64,000 nt of DNA from Longimicrobiales bacterium (GCA_028823235.1 JAPKBW010000010.1:58339-122338); one strand, 5' to 3'. Positions 34,985-44,741 are shown, numbered from the stretch's first letter. Made by a program: numbers and translations. Notes: generated by a model not told the origin, from the letters alone.

Positions 34985-36286
34985 CTAGTCACCAGCCACA
35001 GGCACCGGCAATTCCGCCTCGAGCGGTTCCGGATCGACCATCGGCTGCCACAGCTGCAGGACCGGGAACGTCGAGAAGAACCAGCGAACGGATCCGAGAT
35101 AGAGCCCCAAGAACATCAAACCGATGAGCGGCTGCCAAATGGTGAAGACGGGGTCCCCTTCGTGGTGCAGGCTCGGCGCCACCATACCGTACCGCTCAAG
35201 CCAGAGGCCGAGCATGATGATCGAAGCGAAGAACCCGTAGATCGGCGGCTTCATCTTCGGCTTCCGACCGATGAGCCCAATGAACGGCACAACGAAGCAG
35301 AGCAGGACCGTGATGGTCGAGTAGGTACCCCAGGTTATTCCGGAGCGACGGATGATCCACGCCTGCTCCCAGGGCAACTTGCCGTACCAGATGACAATGT
35401 ACTGGGAGAAGAAGAGATATCCCCAGAAAACGGTGAAGGCGAATGTCAACTTGCCGATGTCGTGGCGTTGCTGAAGCCCGATCAGGTTTGAGATGTCTTT
35501 GTGCTTAGTCCGCAGATAGATGCTCCACAAACCGGTCACAGCTACGCCACCCCAGAACGCTCCCATGAAGTACCAAGGGCCAAACATGGTGCTGAACCAG
35601 TGCGGCTCCAGCGACATTGCCCAGTCGTACGCGACGATCGTCATGACGAAGGCGTAGATGAGCGCCATCGCGGGGCCCATCGTTGTCATGCGATGGTAAC
35701 TGTTGACCTCTTCCTGTTCCTGACCCATCCAGCCCTGGGCGAGCTTGGTACGCCAGGAGGCCCGCCGTGCGTCATCTTCGTCAGCACCTGCTGTCCGGCC
35801 CATATCCGGCCGGACCGCAAGGTAGACGAAGTAGCAGCCGAGACCGAATAGGACCGCGAGACCGACCACATTTCGTGTGATCAGAAACGGCATATTCAGG
35901 TAAGCTGCCTTTTTTTGAACGATGGCATCGGTGGCCATCATCTCGATCCACGGGAAGTAACTGTCCCCGAGGAAGAGCATCGGCAGCATCAGTACGAAGG
36001 CGATGGGCAGGAACGCCGCACTCGCCTGACTGACACGCCGCACAGACCAGTTCCACTTCGCCTTCACGATCCAAGTTGCGATCGCAAACATGACGCTTCC
36101 CATCGCGATGCTTGAGAAGAACATCCAGTTCGTGATGTAACTGACCCAAGCCGACTGCGCATCCTGTGTCAGCCGTACGACAAACGCGAGGAGACCCACC
36201 ACGAAGAACGCGGCGGTGACCATCGTCATCGTCTTGTCGCGGGGGAGATACCGGACCGGGACCTCGGAGGGAATGTGATGATGCAT
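34985..36286 (-). CDS. actF: Alternative complex III subunit ActF
   Basis: This 433-residue integral membrane protein is the last gene of the act operon. It has about ten membrane helices (VTAAFFVVGLLAFVVRL, FFSSIAMGSVMFAIATWI, ALIYAFVMTIVAYDWAMSLE, LTFAFTVFWGYLFFSQYIVI) and SLHHEGDPVFTIWQPLIGLM near the C-terminus. The family resembles the NrfD/PsrC fold and pairs with ActC in the complex. ActF belongs to the quinol:electron-acceptor oxidoreductase that replaces cytochrome bc1. It begins MHHHIPSEVPVRYLP directly after actE (1 bp gap). Its stop is followed by about 275 bp without genes before the FKBP pair, so the operon probably ends here. Confidence 0.9.
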   Translation of the reverse strand: MHHHIPSEVPVRYLPRDKTMTMVTAAFFVVGLLAFVVRLTQDAQSAWVSYITNWMFFSSIAMGSVMFAIATWIVKAKWNWSVRRVSQASAAFLPIAFVLMLPMLFLGDSYFPWIEMMATDAIVQKKAAYLNMPFLITRNVVGLAVLFGLGCYFVYLAVRPDMGRTAGADEDDARRASWRTKLAQGWMGQEQEEVNSYHRMTTMGPAMALIYAFVMTIVAYDWAMSLEPHWFSTMFGPWYFMGAFWGGVAVTGLWSIYLRTKHKDISNLIGLQQRHDIGKLTFAFTVFWGYLFFSQYIVIWYGKLPWEQAWIIRRSGITWGTYSTITVLLCFVVPFIGLIGRKPKMKPPIYGFFASIIMLGLWLERYGMVAPSLHHEGDPVFTIWQPLIGLMFLGLYLGSVRWFFSTFPVLQLWQPMVDPEPLEAELPVPVAGD

Positions 36287-36287
36287 G

Positions 36288-36932
36288 TTAGTTCCCCGCC
36301 TCGCTCTGGAGCTGTCTCACGTAGTTCACCACGTGCCAACGGTCAAAGTGAGTGATCCGACTGCCGTACTCGGGCATAAGCCCTCGGCCGACACGCACCA
36401 TGGCATAGATATATTGGTCCGAATACGCGGCGACTTGTGCCCCCGATACATTGTATACCGGAAGCAAGGGGTGCTTGTCAGCGATGTTGGCATTCGCGCC
36501 GACGCCGTCCGGCCCGTGACAAACCACACAGAACCGGTTGTAGATCTCTTCGCCTCGCTCGAGAGACGCAGGCGACGTCGGATCCGTCGGATTCGTCATC
36601 CCTTGAATCGCAGGGCCGCCCACGCCCGGCACACCGAGCTCGAACTGCGTGAAGTAGGGAATCACCACTCCTTCGGGCTGACCGAGATTCACGGTACCGT
36701 CCTCAGCGGGATAGTTGCCCGCAGAAAAGGGCACCGCATTCTCAGGTGCCCTGCGCGGATTCTCGTATGGGTCAAACGAACGCTGATCGCGCATCGAGCG
36801 TCCGAACACAGCCACCATCCCGTCGTCCAGAGGCTTGCAACCGCCGAGTGTCATCAGTGCGAGAACGGCCACCATCGGGCGTAGTATCCTCGACTGGGTC
36901 GTAGCGCGCTTACGCATCGGCGGCACCCTCAC
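36288..36932 (-). CDS. actE: Alternative complex III subunit ActE, lipoprotein cytochrome c
   Basis: The 214-residue monoheme cytochrome has an N-terminal signal with lipobox LGGC (about residue 32) and one heme-binding CVVCHG motif near residue 138, with a likely axial Met in RGLMPEYG. Its middle is rich in Pro and Gly. ActE is the electron-exit cytochrome of alternative complex III and hands electrons to a soluble carrier or the oxidase. The reading frame overlaps the end of actD by about 20 bp. The start at 36932 (MRVPPMRKR) or 36917 (MRKRATTQ) cannot be settled; both precede the signal. It lies between actD and actF. Confidence 0.9.
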   Translation of the reverse strand: MRVPPMRKRATTQSRILRPMVAVLALMTLGGCKPLDDGMVAVFGRSMRDQRSFDPYENPRRAPENAVPFSAGNYPAEDGTVNLGQPEGVVIPYFTQFELGVPGVGGPAIQGMTNPTDPTSPASLERGEEIYNRFCVVCHGPDGVGANANIADKHPLLPVYNVSGAQVAAYSDQYIYAMVRVGRGLMPEYGSRITHFDRWHVVNYVRQLQSEAGN

Positions 36933-37428
36933 GAAGCTCGATGGGTTCCCCTGCGTTCATGATCTTCCGTGCTTCCTCAAGGCGATCACCATCCGCCTCG
37001 ATGTAGACGCCGTACCGTCCCGCTGTGAACTCAGGGTCGTAGACGACCGCGGGCTTCACGTTGGGGAGGCGGCTCAGAATGAAAAGTCCGATGACCGTGG
37101 ACAGTGCACCGAACAGCACAGTCATCTCGAAGGCGATCGGCACAAATGCGGGAATCGATATGATTGGCTTTCCACCGACGACCAGCGGCCACTCAGCCGA
37201 CGTCCAGCTCGTGAACGCAAACCCTGCAGCGGTGCCCGTCAGCGCGCCGACGAGCGTGAACACACGGACAGGACTCTGATCGTAGCCAAGCGCATCCTCA
37301 ATGTGATGCTCTGGATACGGAGCGTAGGCTTTGATGTCCTTGAAGCCAGCCTTTCTCAATCCTTCGATCGCATCGACCGTCGAGTCGAGGTACTCGTACG
37401 AGGCGAGAATTCCTTGCGCGGTACTCAT
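36910..37428 (-). CDS. actD: Alternative complex III subunit ActD
   Basis: The 172-residue protein (DUF3341) has two membrane helices, VFTLVGALTGTAAGFAFTSW (about 55-75) and VPIAFEMTVLFGALSTVIGLF (about 95-115), and a soluble N-terminal part beginning MSTAQGILASYEYLDSTVDA. ActD helps hold the complex together. It starts by overlapping actC's stop (ATGA at 37425-37428) and ends inside the beginning of actE. The soluble C-terminal part VVYDPEFTAGRYGVYIEADG is typical of the family. Assignment rests on position in the operon and on the DUF3341 pattern. Confidence 0.9.
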   Translation of the reverse strand: MSTAQGILASYEYLDSTVDAIEGLRKAGFKDIKAYAPYPEHHIEDALGYDQSPVRVFTLVGALTGTAAGFAFTSWTSAEWPLVVGGKPIISIPAFVPIAFEMTVLFGALSTVIGLFILSRLPNVKPAVVYDPEFTAGRYGVYIEADGDRLEEARKIMNAGEPIELREGAADA

Positions 37429-38819
37429 GTGTGCGCCTCTTCGGCCGCATGGTCGGAATTCTTCTTCCGCATCGGCGGAGGCAGAACCTCCTTGAGCTCC
37501 TGAATCGCGATGGGCGGAATCAATCGCGTGAAGAGCAGGAACCAGAACGAGAACCAGCCGAAGCTCCCGACCAGAATCATCATCTCGACGGTTGATGGCC
37601 GGTAGATACCCCAGGCGAACGGCTCATATTCATGGTGCAGCGACGTCACGACGATGACGTACCGCTCGAACCACATCCCGATATTCACGAAAATCGAGAT
37701 GGCGAAGAGAGCGGGGATCGAGCGCCGAACACGCTTGAACCAGAGCATCATTGGAACGAAGCCGTTGCAGATCAGCATGATCCACGTGGCCCACCAGTAC
37801 GTTCCGAAGAGCCTGTTCCAGAAAGCGGACCGCTCGATTTCCTCTCCGCTGTACCAAGCGAGAAAGAACTCGGAGAGGTATGCGTAAAAAACGATCATCG
37901 ACGTGAGTAGGCACAGTTTCGCCATCGCGTCGAAGTGCTTCACCGTCAGATAGGCTTCGAGCCGGAAGACCTTGCGAAGCGGAACGGTGAGAGTGATCAC
38001 CATCGCCACGCCCGAGTAGATCGCACCTGCGACAAAATACGGCGCGAAAATCGTGGCGTGCCAGCCTGGGACGATCGACATCGCAAAGTCCCACGACACG
38101 ACCGAGTGGACTGAAAGCACCAGCGGCGTCGCGAGAGCCGCGAGGAAGATGTAGGCCTTCCCGAAGTGGTGCCATTGACGGTCCGTGCCCTGCCAGCCCA
38201 ACGAAATCACGTTGTACAGCTTCCGACGCAAGCCCGTGGCGCGGTCACGCGCTGCCGCGACATCGGGGACAGTCCCGAGGTAGAAGAACACCGCAGAGAC
38301 CGTGAAATACGTGGTGACCGCAAAGACATCCCAGACCAATGGCGACTTGAAGTTCGGCCAGAGAAAACGCGAGTTCGGGTACGGGATGAGCCAATAGGCA
38401 TGCCACACCCGCCCAACGTGAATCAGCGGGAAGAGTCCCGCGGTCATCACAGCGAAAACCGTCATGGCCTCCGCGGCCCGATAGATGGATTGACGCCATG
38501 GCGCGCGGAACAAGAACAGAATGGCCGAAATCAGCGTTCCGGAGTGGGCGATACCAACCCAGAACACGAAGGTGGTGATGTAGACACCCCAACCGACTGG
38601 CGACATCAGGCCACTGACGCCGATGCCTTTGTAGATCTGGTAGAACCAGGCTCCCAGGAACATGCCGACGCCCGCCACGGACAGCCCGAAGAGCATCCAC
38701 CACACCTTACCGGGGGTGGACATCATCTTCAGGACATCGCGGTTTACATCATCGAGACGCTTGACGTCCGGATGAGTCAGGGCACCACGTTCTCTGGATC
38801 CAGGAGTGTTCATCGGCAT
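37425..38819 (-). CDS. actC: Alternative complex III subunit ActC (NrfD/PsrC-like quinol-binding)
   Basis: This 464-residue protein carries about ten membrane helices, including MLFGLSVAGVGMFLGAWFYQ, GVYITTFVFWVGIAHSGTLI and HSVVSWDFAMSIVPGWHATI. The HSGTLISAILFLFR and SLHHEYEPFAWGIYRPS segments are family features; this subunit is expected to hold the quinol site. It is translated from an ATG that overlaps the stop of actB (38819) and overlaps actD at its end by ATGA, so actB-actC-actD are tightly coupled. It is about the usual length for ActC. It is integral to the inner membrane. Confidence 0.93.
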   Translation of the reverse strand: MPMNTPGSRERGALTHPDVKRLDDVNRDVLKMMSTPGKVWWMLFGLSVAGVGMFLGAWFYQIYKGIGVSGLMSPVGWGVYITTFVFWVGIAHSGTLISAILFLFRAPWRQSIYRAAEAMTVFAVMTAGLFPLIHVGRVWHAYWLIPYPNSRFLWPNFKSPLVWDVFAVTTYFTVSAVFFYLGTVPDVAAARDRATGLRRKLYNVISLGWQGTDRQWHHFGKAYIFLAALATPLVLSVHSVVSWDFAMSIVPGWHATIFAPYFVAGAIYSGVAMVITLTVPLRKVFRLEAYLTVKHFDAMAKLCLLTSMIVFYAYLSEFFLAWYSGEEIERSAFWNRLFGTYWWATWIMLICNGFVPMMLWFKRVRRSIPALFAISIFVNIGMWFERYVIVVTSLHHEYEPFAWGIYRPSTVEMMILVGSFGWFSFWFLLFTRLIPPIAIQELKEVLPPPMRKKNSDHAAEEAHT

Positions 38820-41800
38820 CAGCCGTGCCCTCCCGATACCTCGTGGAACGTGACCTTCTTCAGGTAGTTCACAGCCGGCTGCGTGTTGATGAGCTCGTCG
38901 AGCACCTTGTAGGTCCTCTCGTTGGCGACGATCTCGGAGACACGCGATTCAGGATCCCGAATGTTTCCAAACACAATTGCTTCGGCCGGACAACTCTGCT
39001 GACAAGCCGGCACGATCTCGCCGTCTCGCACGTCGCGACCCTCCTCCAGCGCCGCTCGGTTTTCCGCATCACGGATTCGCTGCATGCAGAAGGAGCACTT
39101 CTCCATGATACCGTTCGTGCGAACAGTGACGTCCGGATTCCACTGCCAAGTCATCGGCTCAGGGACGTTCTCATCCGTGTACCGATACCAATTGAAAACG
39201 CGAACCTTGTAAGGGCAGTTGTTCGCGCAGTACCGGGTCCCGACGCAGCGATTGTAGATCTGCGCGTTGACACCTTCGGGTGTGTGGTACGTCGCATAGA
39301 CAGGGCAAACCGGCTCACACGGCGCATTCCCACAGTGCTGACAAATCATCGGCAGGAAACGGACGTCGAGCTCACTCGCCTGTGTAGCATCGACATGCTC
39401 GTAGTACCGCTCGATGCGGACCCAATTCATGTCACGGCCCATGACCACTTGGTCTTCTCCGACCCAAGGCACGTTGTTCTCGGCATGACAAGCTGTCACA
39501 CAAGCGCTGCACCCCGTGCACTTGTCTAGGTCGATCGCCATCGCCCAGCGCGGCCCTTCGTGGGCATCCGCGTAGAGGCCGTGATCTGCACCAGGGAGAG
39601 GGAAAGCGGTGGCCGCTCCATCATGTGCCGGAACCGGCTGAACACCCCCGTATCCCTGCAATTCCTGCAGTTCCTCATGATGCGCACCCTCCGCCTCGGC
39701 CTCTTCATGACCCAGGCTCGCGAAGGCTATCGCCGGCGCGATCGGACGATCGTACTGCTGGTTCGACCCCTCGATTGTCGCCATCCGACGGCGTTCACCG
39801 GTCGGAACGACCGACACCGTGGTCACAACCATCACGAAGGCGCCCGAAGGCTGTTCAGCGATCGCAGGCAAAAGGTCCAGAGCGTTGACGCCCTGTCCTG
39901 TCGCCCACCGGCCCATCTTCGTATGGCCACCGCCCAGCGCCAGCGCGACCGAATCTTCTCGGATCCCGGGGTAGGTCCAGACCGGCACATCGACAGTGCC
40001 GTGCGGAGAAGTGACCGTCACGATGTCACCCTCGCGAACTCCCCGAGCCTCGGCTGTAACTGGATTCATCTCCAGCCACGAATGCCATGTGATCTTAGAA
40101 ACCGGGTCAGGTAGCTCCTGCATCCAGGGACTGTTGGAAAAATCTCCACCCCCGAACTTCGGAGAGGGGTGCACGATCAACGTGAGATCGCCGCCCTGAT
40201 CGAAGGCCGGCACGTCAAAGCTCAGGGCCAAATCAGGTGACCGGAGCTGGGGCATCATCGCCGCACGGGCCATGCCCATTTCCATGACGCCCGTCCGGAG
40301 GTGGCTGCGCCACATCTCCTCAAAGGCCGCCGGATCGTTCGCGTGCATCGCCTGGTGAGGCGCCCGCAGATACTCGTAGAATGTCGTCGCGCCGAGGTCA
40401 TTGCCGAGGTGAGCGGAGACGGAAATGAGTGCGTCTCCAGCCTGCTTCGAGTCAAAGTGCGGCACAGCCTGCATGACTGGCTGCTGAATTCCGGTCACGC
40501 CCTCACGCGGGTTTGAATCGCCCCACGATTCGAGAAAGTGTCGGTCCGGCATAATGAGGTCCGCGAGAGCGGTCGTCTCATCCATGGCGGAAGCAAAGGA
40601 CACCTTGAACGGTACTTGCTCGAACGCGCTGTTGAATCCGGAGGCCTCAGGAAGCGAGTACGCCGGGTTCGTACCGTGAACGATCGCCACACCGACCTGC
40701 CCGCTCGCCATGGCATTGATCGCGGCAGCCATGTCCGAGAACGAAGTCGAGGCTGCTGTGGGTCCGCCACCAATGTTGATGGTGCTCCCGATATTGCCCG
40801 CAACGTCATTCAGAATCAGAACTGCCAGATTCGCCGCGGTTGCGTTCCGATGGTGCGCTCCAACTCCGGGCCCCATGGCGAGGCTCGGACCTTCACTCGA
40901 GAAACGGTCAGCGAGTTCACGGATCGACTCTTCACTCACACCGGCGGCTTCGGCTGCCCCCGCGATGCTGTAAGACTGCAGCAGGTTCGCGTACGGGCCG
41001 GTCGGGTTCGGACCCGCGATATGCGACGCCATTCCGAGTGCGACAGCGGCTTCGGACCCAGGTCGGATCGGAATCCACTGGTCAGCGTTAAGCCCGGTCG
41101 TCGAGAGCCGCGGCCCTAGGTATACGAAACGCCCCTTGTCGTTCCCCTCGGCATCGACCGCGCTCATCTGGGCGAGGCCCTTGTTGTGCGCTACCGGCGA
41201 GGAACCGCCGTCGATGAAGTCGTTCCCAAACGAAAGGAGGACCCGAGCCCGCCCTACGTCATACGACGGGAGTTCGTCCACTCCGTAGGCGATGCGAGTC
41301 GCCTCACGAAGCGGGGCGTCTGACACCGCGTCGTATTCGACTCTCGTGCCGCCGACTCCCGCAACGAACTGATCGACGAGCCTGCTCATGGTCGGGCCCA
41401 TGTGCCCGCCAACGAACATGACGTTGCCGCTGGTACGAATCCGCGCCGCGAGCAACCGCTCAGCCTCGTCCCATGTCCCCTGACGGAAGCGATCGCCCTC
41501 GCGGATCATCGGCCCGTGAAAACGATCGGGATTGTAGAGGTGCTGAAGCGTCGCGTGCCCGCGTGAGCAAAGCCCGCCCTGGGAAACCGGATGGTCGGGG
41601 TTGCCCTCGACTTTTACGGCCCGCCCTTCACGGGTCCGCACCCACATACCGCACTGCGCCGAGCAACCGCCACAGGTCGTCGCATACCACGTTGCCACGC
41701 CAGGCGTGATCTCTTCGTCCGCAACTACATAAGGAAGGAGCTTCTCGACCTCGCTGGTGCCGCAGCCGGTCATGGTCGCTCCGGCGCCGGAGACGCCTAG

Positions 41801-41839
41801 GACCTTAAGGAAGTCGCGTCGCTTGATGCCGTCAGTCAT
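38819..41839 (-). CDS. actB: Alternative complex III subunit ActB (fused B1-B2)
   Basis: The 1006-residue periplasmic subunit has a twin-arginine signal (KRRDFLKVLGVSGAG), so it is exported folded by Tat. Residues of about 45-700 are a molybdopterin-oxidoreductase-like domain, which in ActB carries no Mo cofactor. The C-terminal part has four cluster sites: CTGCSACVTAC, CQHCGNAPCEPVCP, CVGTRYCANNCP and CSFC with CQQSCP. In the third, Thr replaces the second Cys (C-x2-T-x2-C), fitting one [3Fe-4S] plus three [4Fe-4S]. The N-terminal domain still has CGGCSAQC with a later C, which could hold a further cluster. It moves electrons from quinol to cytochrome subunits. Confidence 0.95.
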   Translation of the reverse strand: MTDGIKRRDFLKVLGVSGAGATMTGCGTSEVEKLLPYVVADEEITPGVATWYATTCGGCSAQCGMWVRTREGRAVKVEGNPDHPVSQGGLCSRGHATLQHLYNPDRFHGPMIREGDRFRQGTWDEAERLLAARIRTSGNVMFVGGHMGPTMSRLVDQFVAGVGGTRVEYDAVSDAPLREATRIAYGVDELPSYDVGRARVLLSFGNDFIDGGSSPVAHNKGLAQMSAVDAEGNDKGRFVYLGPRLSTTGLNADQWIPIRPGSEAAVALGMASHIAGPNPTGPYANLLQSYSIAGAAEAAGVSEESIRELADRFSSEGPSLAMGPGVGAHHRNATAANLAVLILNDVAGNIGSTINIGGGPTAASTSFSDMAAAINAMASGQVGVAIVHGTNPAYSLPEASGFNSAFEQVPFKVSFASAMDETTALADLIMPDRHFLESWGDSNPREGVTGIQQPVMQAVPHFDSKQAGDALISVSAHLGNDLGATTFYEYLRAPHQAMHANDPAAFEEMWRSHLRTGVMEMGMARAAMMPQLRSPDLALSFDVPAFDQGGDLTLIVHPSPKFGGGDFSNSPWMQELPDPVSKITWHSWLEMNPVTAEARGVREGDIVTVTSPHGTVDVPVWTYPGIREDSVALALGGGHTKMGRWATGQGVNALDLLPAIAEQPSGAFVMVVTTVSVVPTGERRRMATIEGSNQQYDRPIAPAIAFASLGHEEAEAEGAHHEELQELQGYGGVQPVPAHDGAATAFPLPGADHGLYADAHEGPRWAMAIDLDKCTGCSACVTACHAENNVPWVGEDQVVMGRDMNWVRIERYYEHVDATQASELDVRFLPMICQHCGNAPCEPVCPVYATYHTPEGVNAQIYNRCVGTRYCANNCPYKVRVFNWYRYTDENVPEPMTWQWNPDVTVRTNGIMEKCSFCMQRIRDAENRAALEEGRDVRDGEIVPACQQSCPAEAIVFGNIRDPESRVSEIVANERTYKVLDELINTQPAVNYLKKVTFHEVSGGHG

Positions 41840-41857
41840 ATGGTTTGATTCTCCCAG

Positions 41858-42430
41858 CTAGTAGTGACAGACGGAGCAGTCTGTGGATGCCTGCTGCTCG
41901 CCGGTCGCCGGATCCGGCTCCCGATGGCATTCCACACACCAACCCATGTTGTCACCACCCCAGACCGGGTCTCTCTCGGAAAGCACGCCCATCTCCTGTA
42001 CCTCACCGTGACACTGCTGGCACTCAAGGCCTGCACTGACGTGCCGCATGTGAGGGAAATGGGCATGGTCGGAAATCTTGTAAATACGATTCCATGGAAT
42101 CGGCTCGTCACGATCCATGTACTCCTGGATCTTCGCGATCTCGGTTTGCTGCTCCGGGGTCGTGCCCTGCACGACTTGGTGGCAGCCCCAGCACGTCGAG
42201 ACAGGCGGTATACCTGCGTCAACCGAGCGTTCTGCCGAGAAGTGGCAGAACTGGCAGTTCATGTTGTTCTGCCCGGGCTCGCTGCCCGCATGTTGATCAT
42301 GGGGAAAGGCAATGGGCTGCCCAGATTCGGCCACTACGGCCTCACCCTCGGCACCCCCACCCTGAACAAAGGCGAGACCCCCCAGCGCAAACACGCAGGC
42401 GAGTCCTCCGATCAGCCAGTTCTTTTTCAT
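41858..42430 (-). CDS. actA: Alternative complex III subunit ActA, pentaheme cytochrome c
   Basis: About 190 residues from MKKNWLIGGLACVFALGG, with a signal anchor followed by five CxxCH sites: CQFCH, CWGCH, CQQCH, CVECH and CSVCH. This matches the pentaheme ActA subunit that, with ActE, receives electrons in alternative complex III. The ATG at 42430 is chosen because it precedes the hydrophobic signal; an upstream in-frame start at 42520 would add a polar stretch. It is the first gene of the operon, 18 bp before actB. A possible promoter lies about 110 bp upstream. Confidence 0.95.
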   Translation of the reverse strand: MKKNWLIGGLACVFALGGLAFVQGGGAEGEAVVAESGQPIAFPHDQHAGSEPGQNNMNCQFCHFSAERSVDAGIPPVSTCWGCHQVVQGTTPEQQTEIAKIQEYMDRDEPIPWNRIYKISDHAHFPHMRHVSAGLECQQCHGEVQEMGVLSERDPVWGGDNMGWCVECHREPDPATGEQQASTDCSVCHY

Positions 42431-42547
42431 GTCGAAGCCACGGCTCTCTGGCAAGGCATCGCGCCCTTGAGAAATCGGGCGCAAGGTGGGTTTTTCCGCG
42501 TCACACAAGGCTTGTGACAAACAGAACTTGACCCTTGAAACGGCATG

Positions 42548-42577
42548 AAGCTACCGGAATCCCGCGTGCGAGGTCAA
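42548..42577 (-). promoter_or_regulatory. Possible promoter of the actABCDEF operon
   Basis: On the minus strand, TTGACC (42572-42577) and TAGCTT (42548-42553) are 18 bp apart, upstream of actA. The -35 is good and the -10 weak; the leader would be about 110 nt. Only a consensus match supports this. Confidence 0.28.
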
Positions 42578-42664
42578 GACGGACGAGGCCCCCGATCAAG
42601 AACCCTTTTCGCCACGCGAGTGTTATATTTTTTCGCCTTCGACCCGCCCGTGTGAGGCGCATCT

Positions 42665-43648
42665 TTGTCCGACACGACCGCTGCCGTACAGACGAGCGAA
42701 TCTCACCCCTCTCTCGAACTGCTCGACCACCTCGTTCAGGAGGTCGAGACTGTCTTTCACGGGAAGGGAAAGGTTGTCCGCCTCGCCGTCGCCGCCCTGC
42801 TCGCGCGCGGCCACATTCTCTTCGAGGACGTACCCGGCGTGGGCAAGACCACGCTCGCCCACGCGCTTGCCAAGGCGCTCGGCCTGAGCTTCCGCCGGAT
42901 CCAGTTCACCTCTGACCTGCTTCCATCGGACGTACTCGGGGTCTCAATCTACAACCCCCAAACGGCACAGTTCGAGACACGGAAGGGCCCGATCTTCACG
43001 AACGTCGTGGTTGCAGATGAGATCAATCGTGCCCCGCCGCGGACCCAGAGCGGGCTTCTCGAAGCGATGCAGGACGGTCGCGTCACGATCGACGATCAGA
43101 CGTTTGACCTTCCTTCGCCGTTCATGGTCATGGCGACACAGAATCCGCTCGAGCATCATGGAACGTACCCGTTGCCCGAGAGTCAGCTCGACCGCTTCCT
43201 GATGCGCATCACGATCGGCTACCCAGACGATGAGGCAGAACGCAAGATCCTGACAGAGTCTAGGTCACTGGCTCCGGTGGTCGATCGCCTGCGAACAGTG
43301 CTGTCGCCCGCTCAGGTGAGCGCCTTGCAGGATCGTATCGAGGAGGTAGTGGTGGATCCCGCGATCCTCGACTACCTCATGGCGATCGTCCAGAGGACGC
43401 GCACCACGCCAAAGCTGCGAATGGGTGTCAGCCCTCGGGGGAACATCTCTGTGTTCAGGGCCGCTCGCGCGTATGCGCTGACTCGGGGACGGACCTATCT
43501 GATTCCGGACGACGTGCGCGATCTCATTATCCCGTGTCTGGCTCACCGGATTCTTCCCGCCGGTGCTTCCGGTAGCACGTACGACGTCCATAACGAGACC
43601 GCGGTGATCCTCGAAGGTATCCTCGGAGAGGTCGAGGCTCCGTTTTGA
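42665..43648 (+). CDS. MoxR family AAA ATPase
   Basis: The 327-residue AAA+ protein has Walker A EDVPGVGKTTLAHALA, Walker B VVADEINRAPPRTQS and sensor 1 in MATQNPLEHHGTYPLPESQL, typical of MoxR/RavA-type chaperone ATPases. The start is a TTG at 42665 preceded by GAGG at 8-nt spacing; no ATG lies near. It is the first gene of a moxR-DUF58-transglutaminase operon, a common cluster in which the ATPase is thought to help fold or activate a partner protein. Divergent from the act operon. Full length for the family. Confidence 0.93.
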   Translation: MSDTTAAVQTSESHPSLELLDHLVQEVETVFHGKGKVVRLAVAALLARGHILFEDVPGVGKTTLAHALAKALGLSFRRIQFTSDLLPSDVLGVSIYNPQTAQFETRKGPIFTNVVVADEINRAPPRTQSGLLEAMQDGRVTIDDQTFDLPSPFMVMATQNPLEHHGTYPLPESQLDRFLMRITIGYPDDEAERKILTESRSLAPVVDRLRTVLSPAQVSALQDRIEEVVVDPAILDYLMAIVQRTRTTPKLRMGVSPRGNISVFRAARAYALTRGRTYLIPDDVRDLIIPCLAHRILPAGASGSTYDVHNETAVILEGILGEVEAPF

Positions 43649-43655
43649 CCGTCCG

Positions 43656-44741
43656 GTGATAGGACGACTGATCGCTAGCCTTCGGAGCACGCGCGCGCGA
43701 CTCCGCGCCTGGCGGCGCATTCATTTCACCTCGGGCGGGATCGCTTTCACGTTAGGAACGGTGGCTGTCGCGTGCGCCGCGATGAATACCGGCAACAACC
43801 TCTTATACCTGTTGATGGGCTCGATGCTGGGCTTCATCACGGTCAGCATCTGGCTCTCCGAGCAAGCGATCCGCGGGCTGCGAATCGAGAGGCGCTCCCC
43901 ACGAGCTGTCACCGTCGGTCACGACCTGCGCCTTACCTATGAGGTCACGAACCAGAAGACCCGTCTGCCGTCGCTCGCGGTGGAAATCTCGGAGGACGGC
44001 CTCCCGGACCGAGCATTTCTCGCCCACGTGCCGCCCGGAGGCCATGAGACCGTGTGTTCGCTCAACTCGTTCGTGCGGCGCGGCATCTATTCGCTGAACA
44101 TCGTGACTCTCTCGACAGGCTTTCCCTTCGGCCTCTTCCAGAAAGAACGTGACGTTGAGCTCGCCGGCGAAATCCTGGTCTGGCCACGGACGGATCGGCC
44201 AGTGCGAGAAACGAGCCCGGGTTCGGGAGGTACCGCACGTGCCAGCTCCGCAGCCAAAGGAGCCACAGGGTCGCGCGGCGAGTACCGGAGCCTGCGAACA
44301 TACCGAGCCGGAGATGACTCTCGGGACATCCACTGGAAATCGTCCGCCCGAATGCGTGAACCCGTGATCCGGGAGTACGAGCGAGACGGTGTCGAGACAC
44401 GATGGATCTGCCTGGATCTGGGCGCGGAACCAGGTGAAGCGGCAGAGGTCGCAGTCGAGGTCACAGCATCGCTGGCCGCAAGGGCGATAGCTCAACAACG
44501 GCCGTTCGCACTCGTGTCTGGCAAGGACGTACTGGAGCCCGGGGATGGCGTCGGTCAACTCGAACGTGCGCTCGACATCCTCGCGCGCGCCGATTTCCGT
44601 CCGGACGCGCCCGCACCCGCACCCCCGATCGATCTGCAGGCGTGTGTCCTTGTTTCGGTCGACGGACGTCCAGGATTCGGCGACACGATTACTGTTGGGA
44701 GAGAAGCGACGCTTCGCCTCGAGAAAGAGTACGATTCTTGA
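43656..44741 (+). CDS. DUF58 domain membrane protein
   Basis: The 361-residue protein has two membrane helices near the N-terminus (ITSGGIAFTLGTVAVACAAM-like and LLYLLMGSMLGFITVSIW) and a C-terminal DUF58 domain with YRAGDDSRDIHWKSSARM, the family's signature near residue 220, followed by a von Willebrand A-like core. It begins with a GTG 7 bp after the moxR stop and overlaps the next gene by TTGA. DUF58 proteins are usual partners of MoxR ATPases; the molecular role is not known. Confidence 0.9.
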   Translation: MIGRLIASLRSTRARLRAWRRIHFTSGGIAFTLGTVAVACAAMNTGNNLLYLLMGSMLGFITVSIWLSEQAIRGLRIERRSPRAVTVGHDLRLTYEVTNQKTRLPSLAVEISEDGLPDRAFLAHVPPGGHETVCSLNSFVRRGIYSLNIVTLSTGFPFGLFQKERDVELAGEILVWPRTDRPVRETSPGSGGTARASSAAKGATGSRGEYRSLRTYRAGDDSRDIHWKSSARMREPVIREYERDGVETRWICLDLGAEPGEAAEVAVEVTASLAARAIAQQRPFALVSGKDVLEPGDGVGQLERALDILARADFRPDAPAPAPPIDLQACVLVSVDGRPGFGDTITVGREATLRLEKEYDS

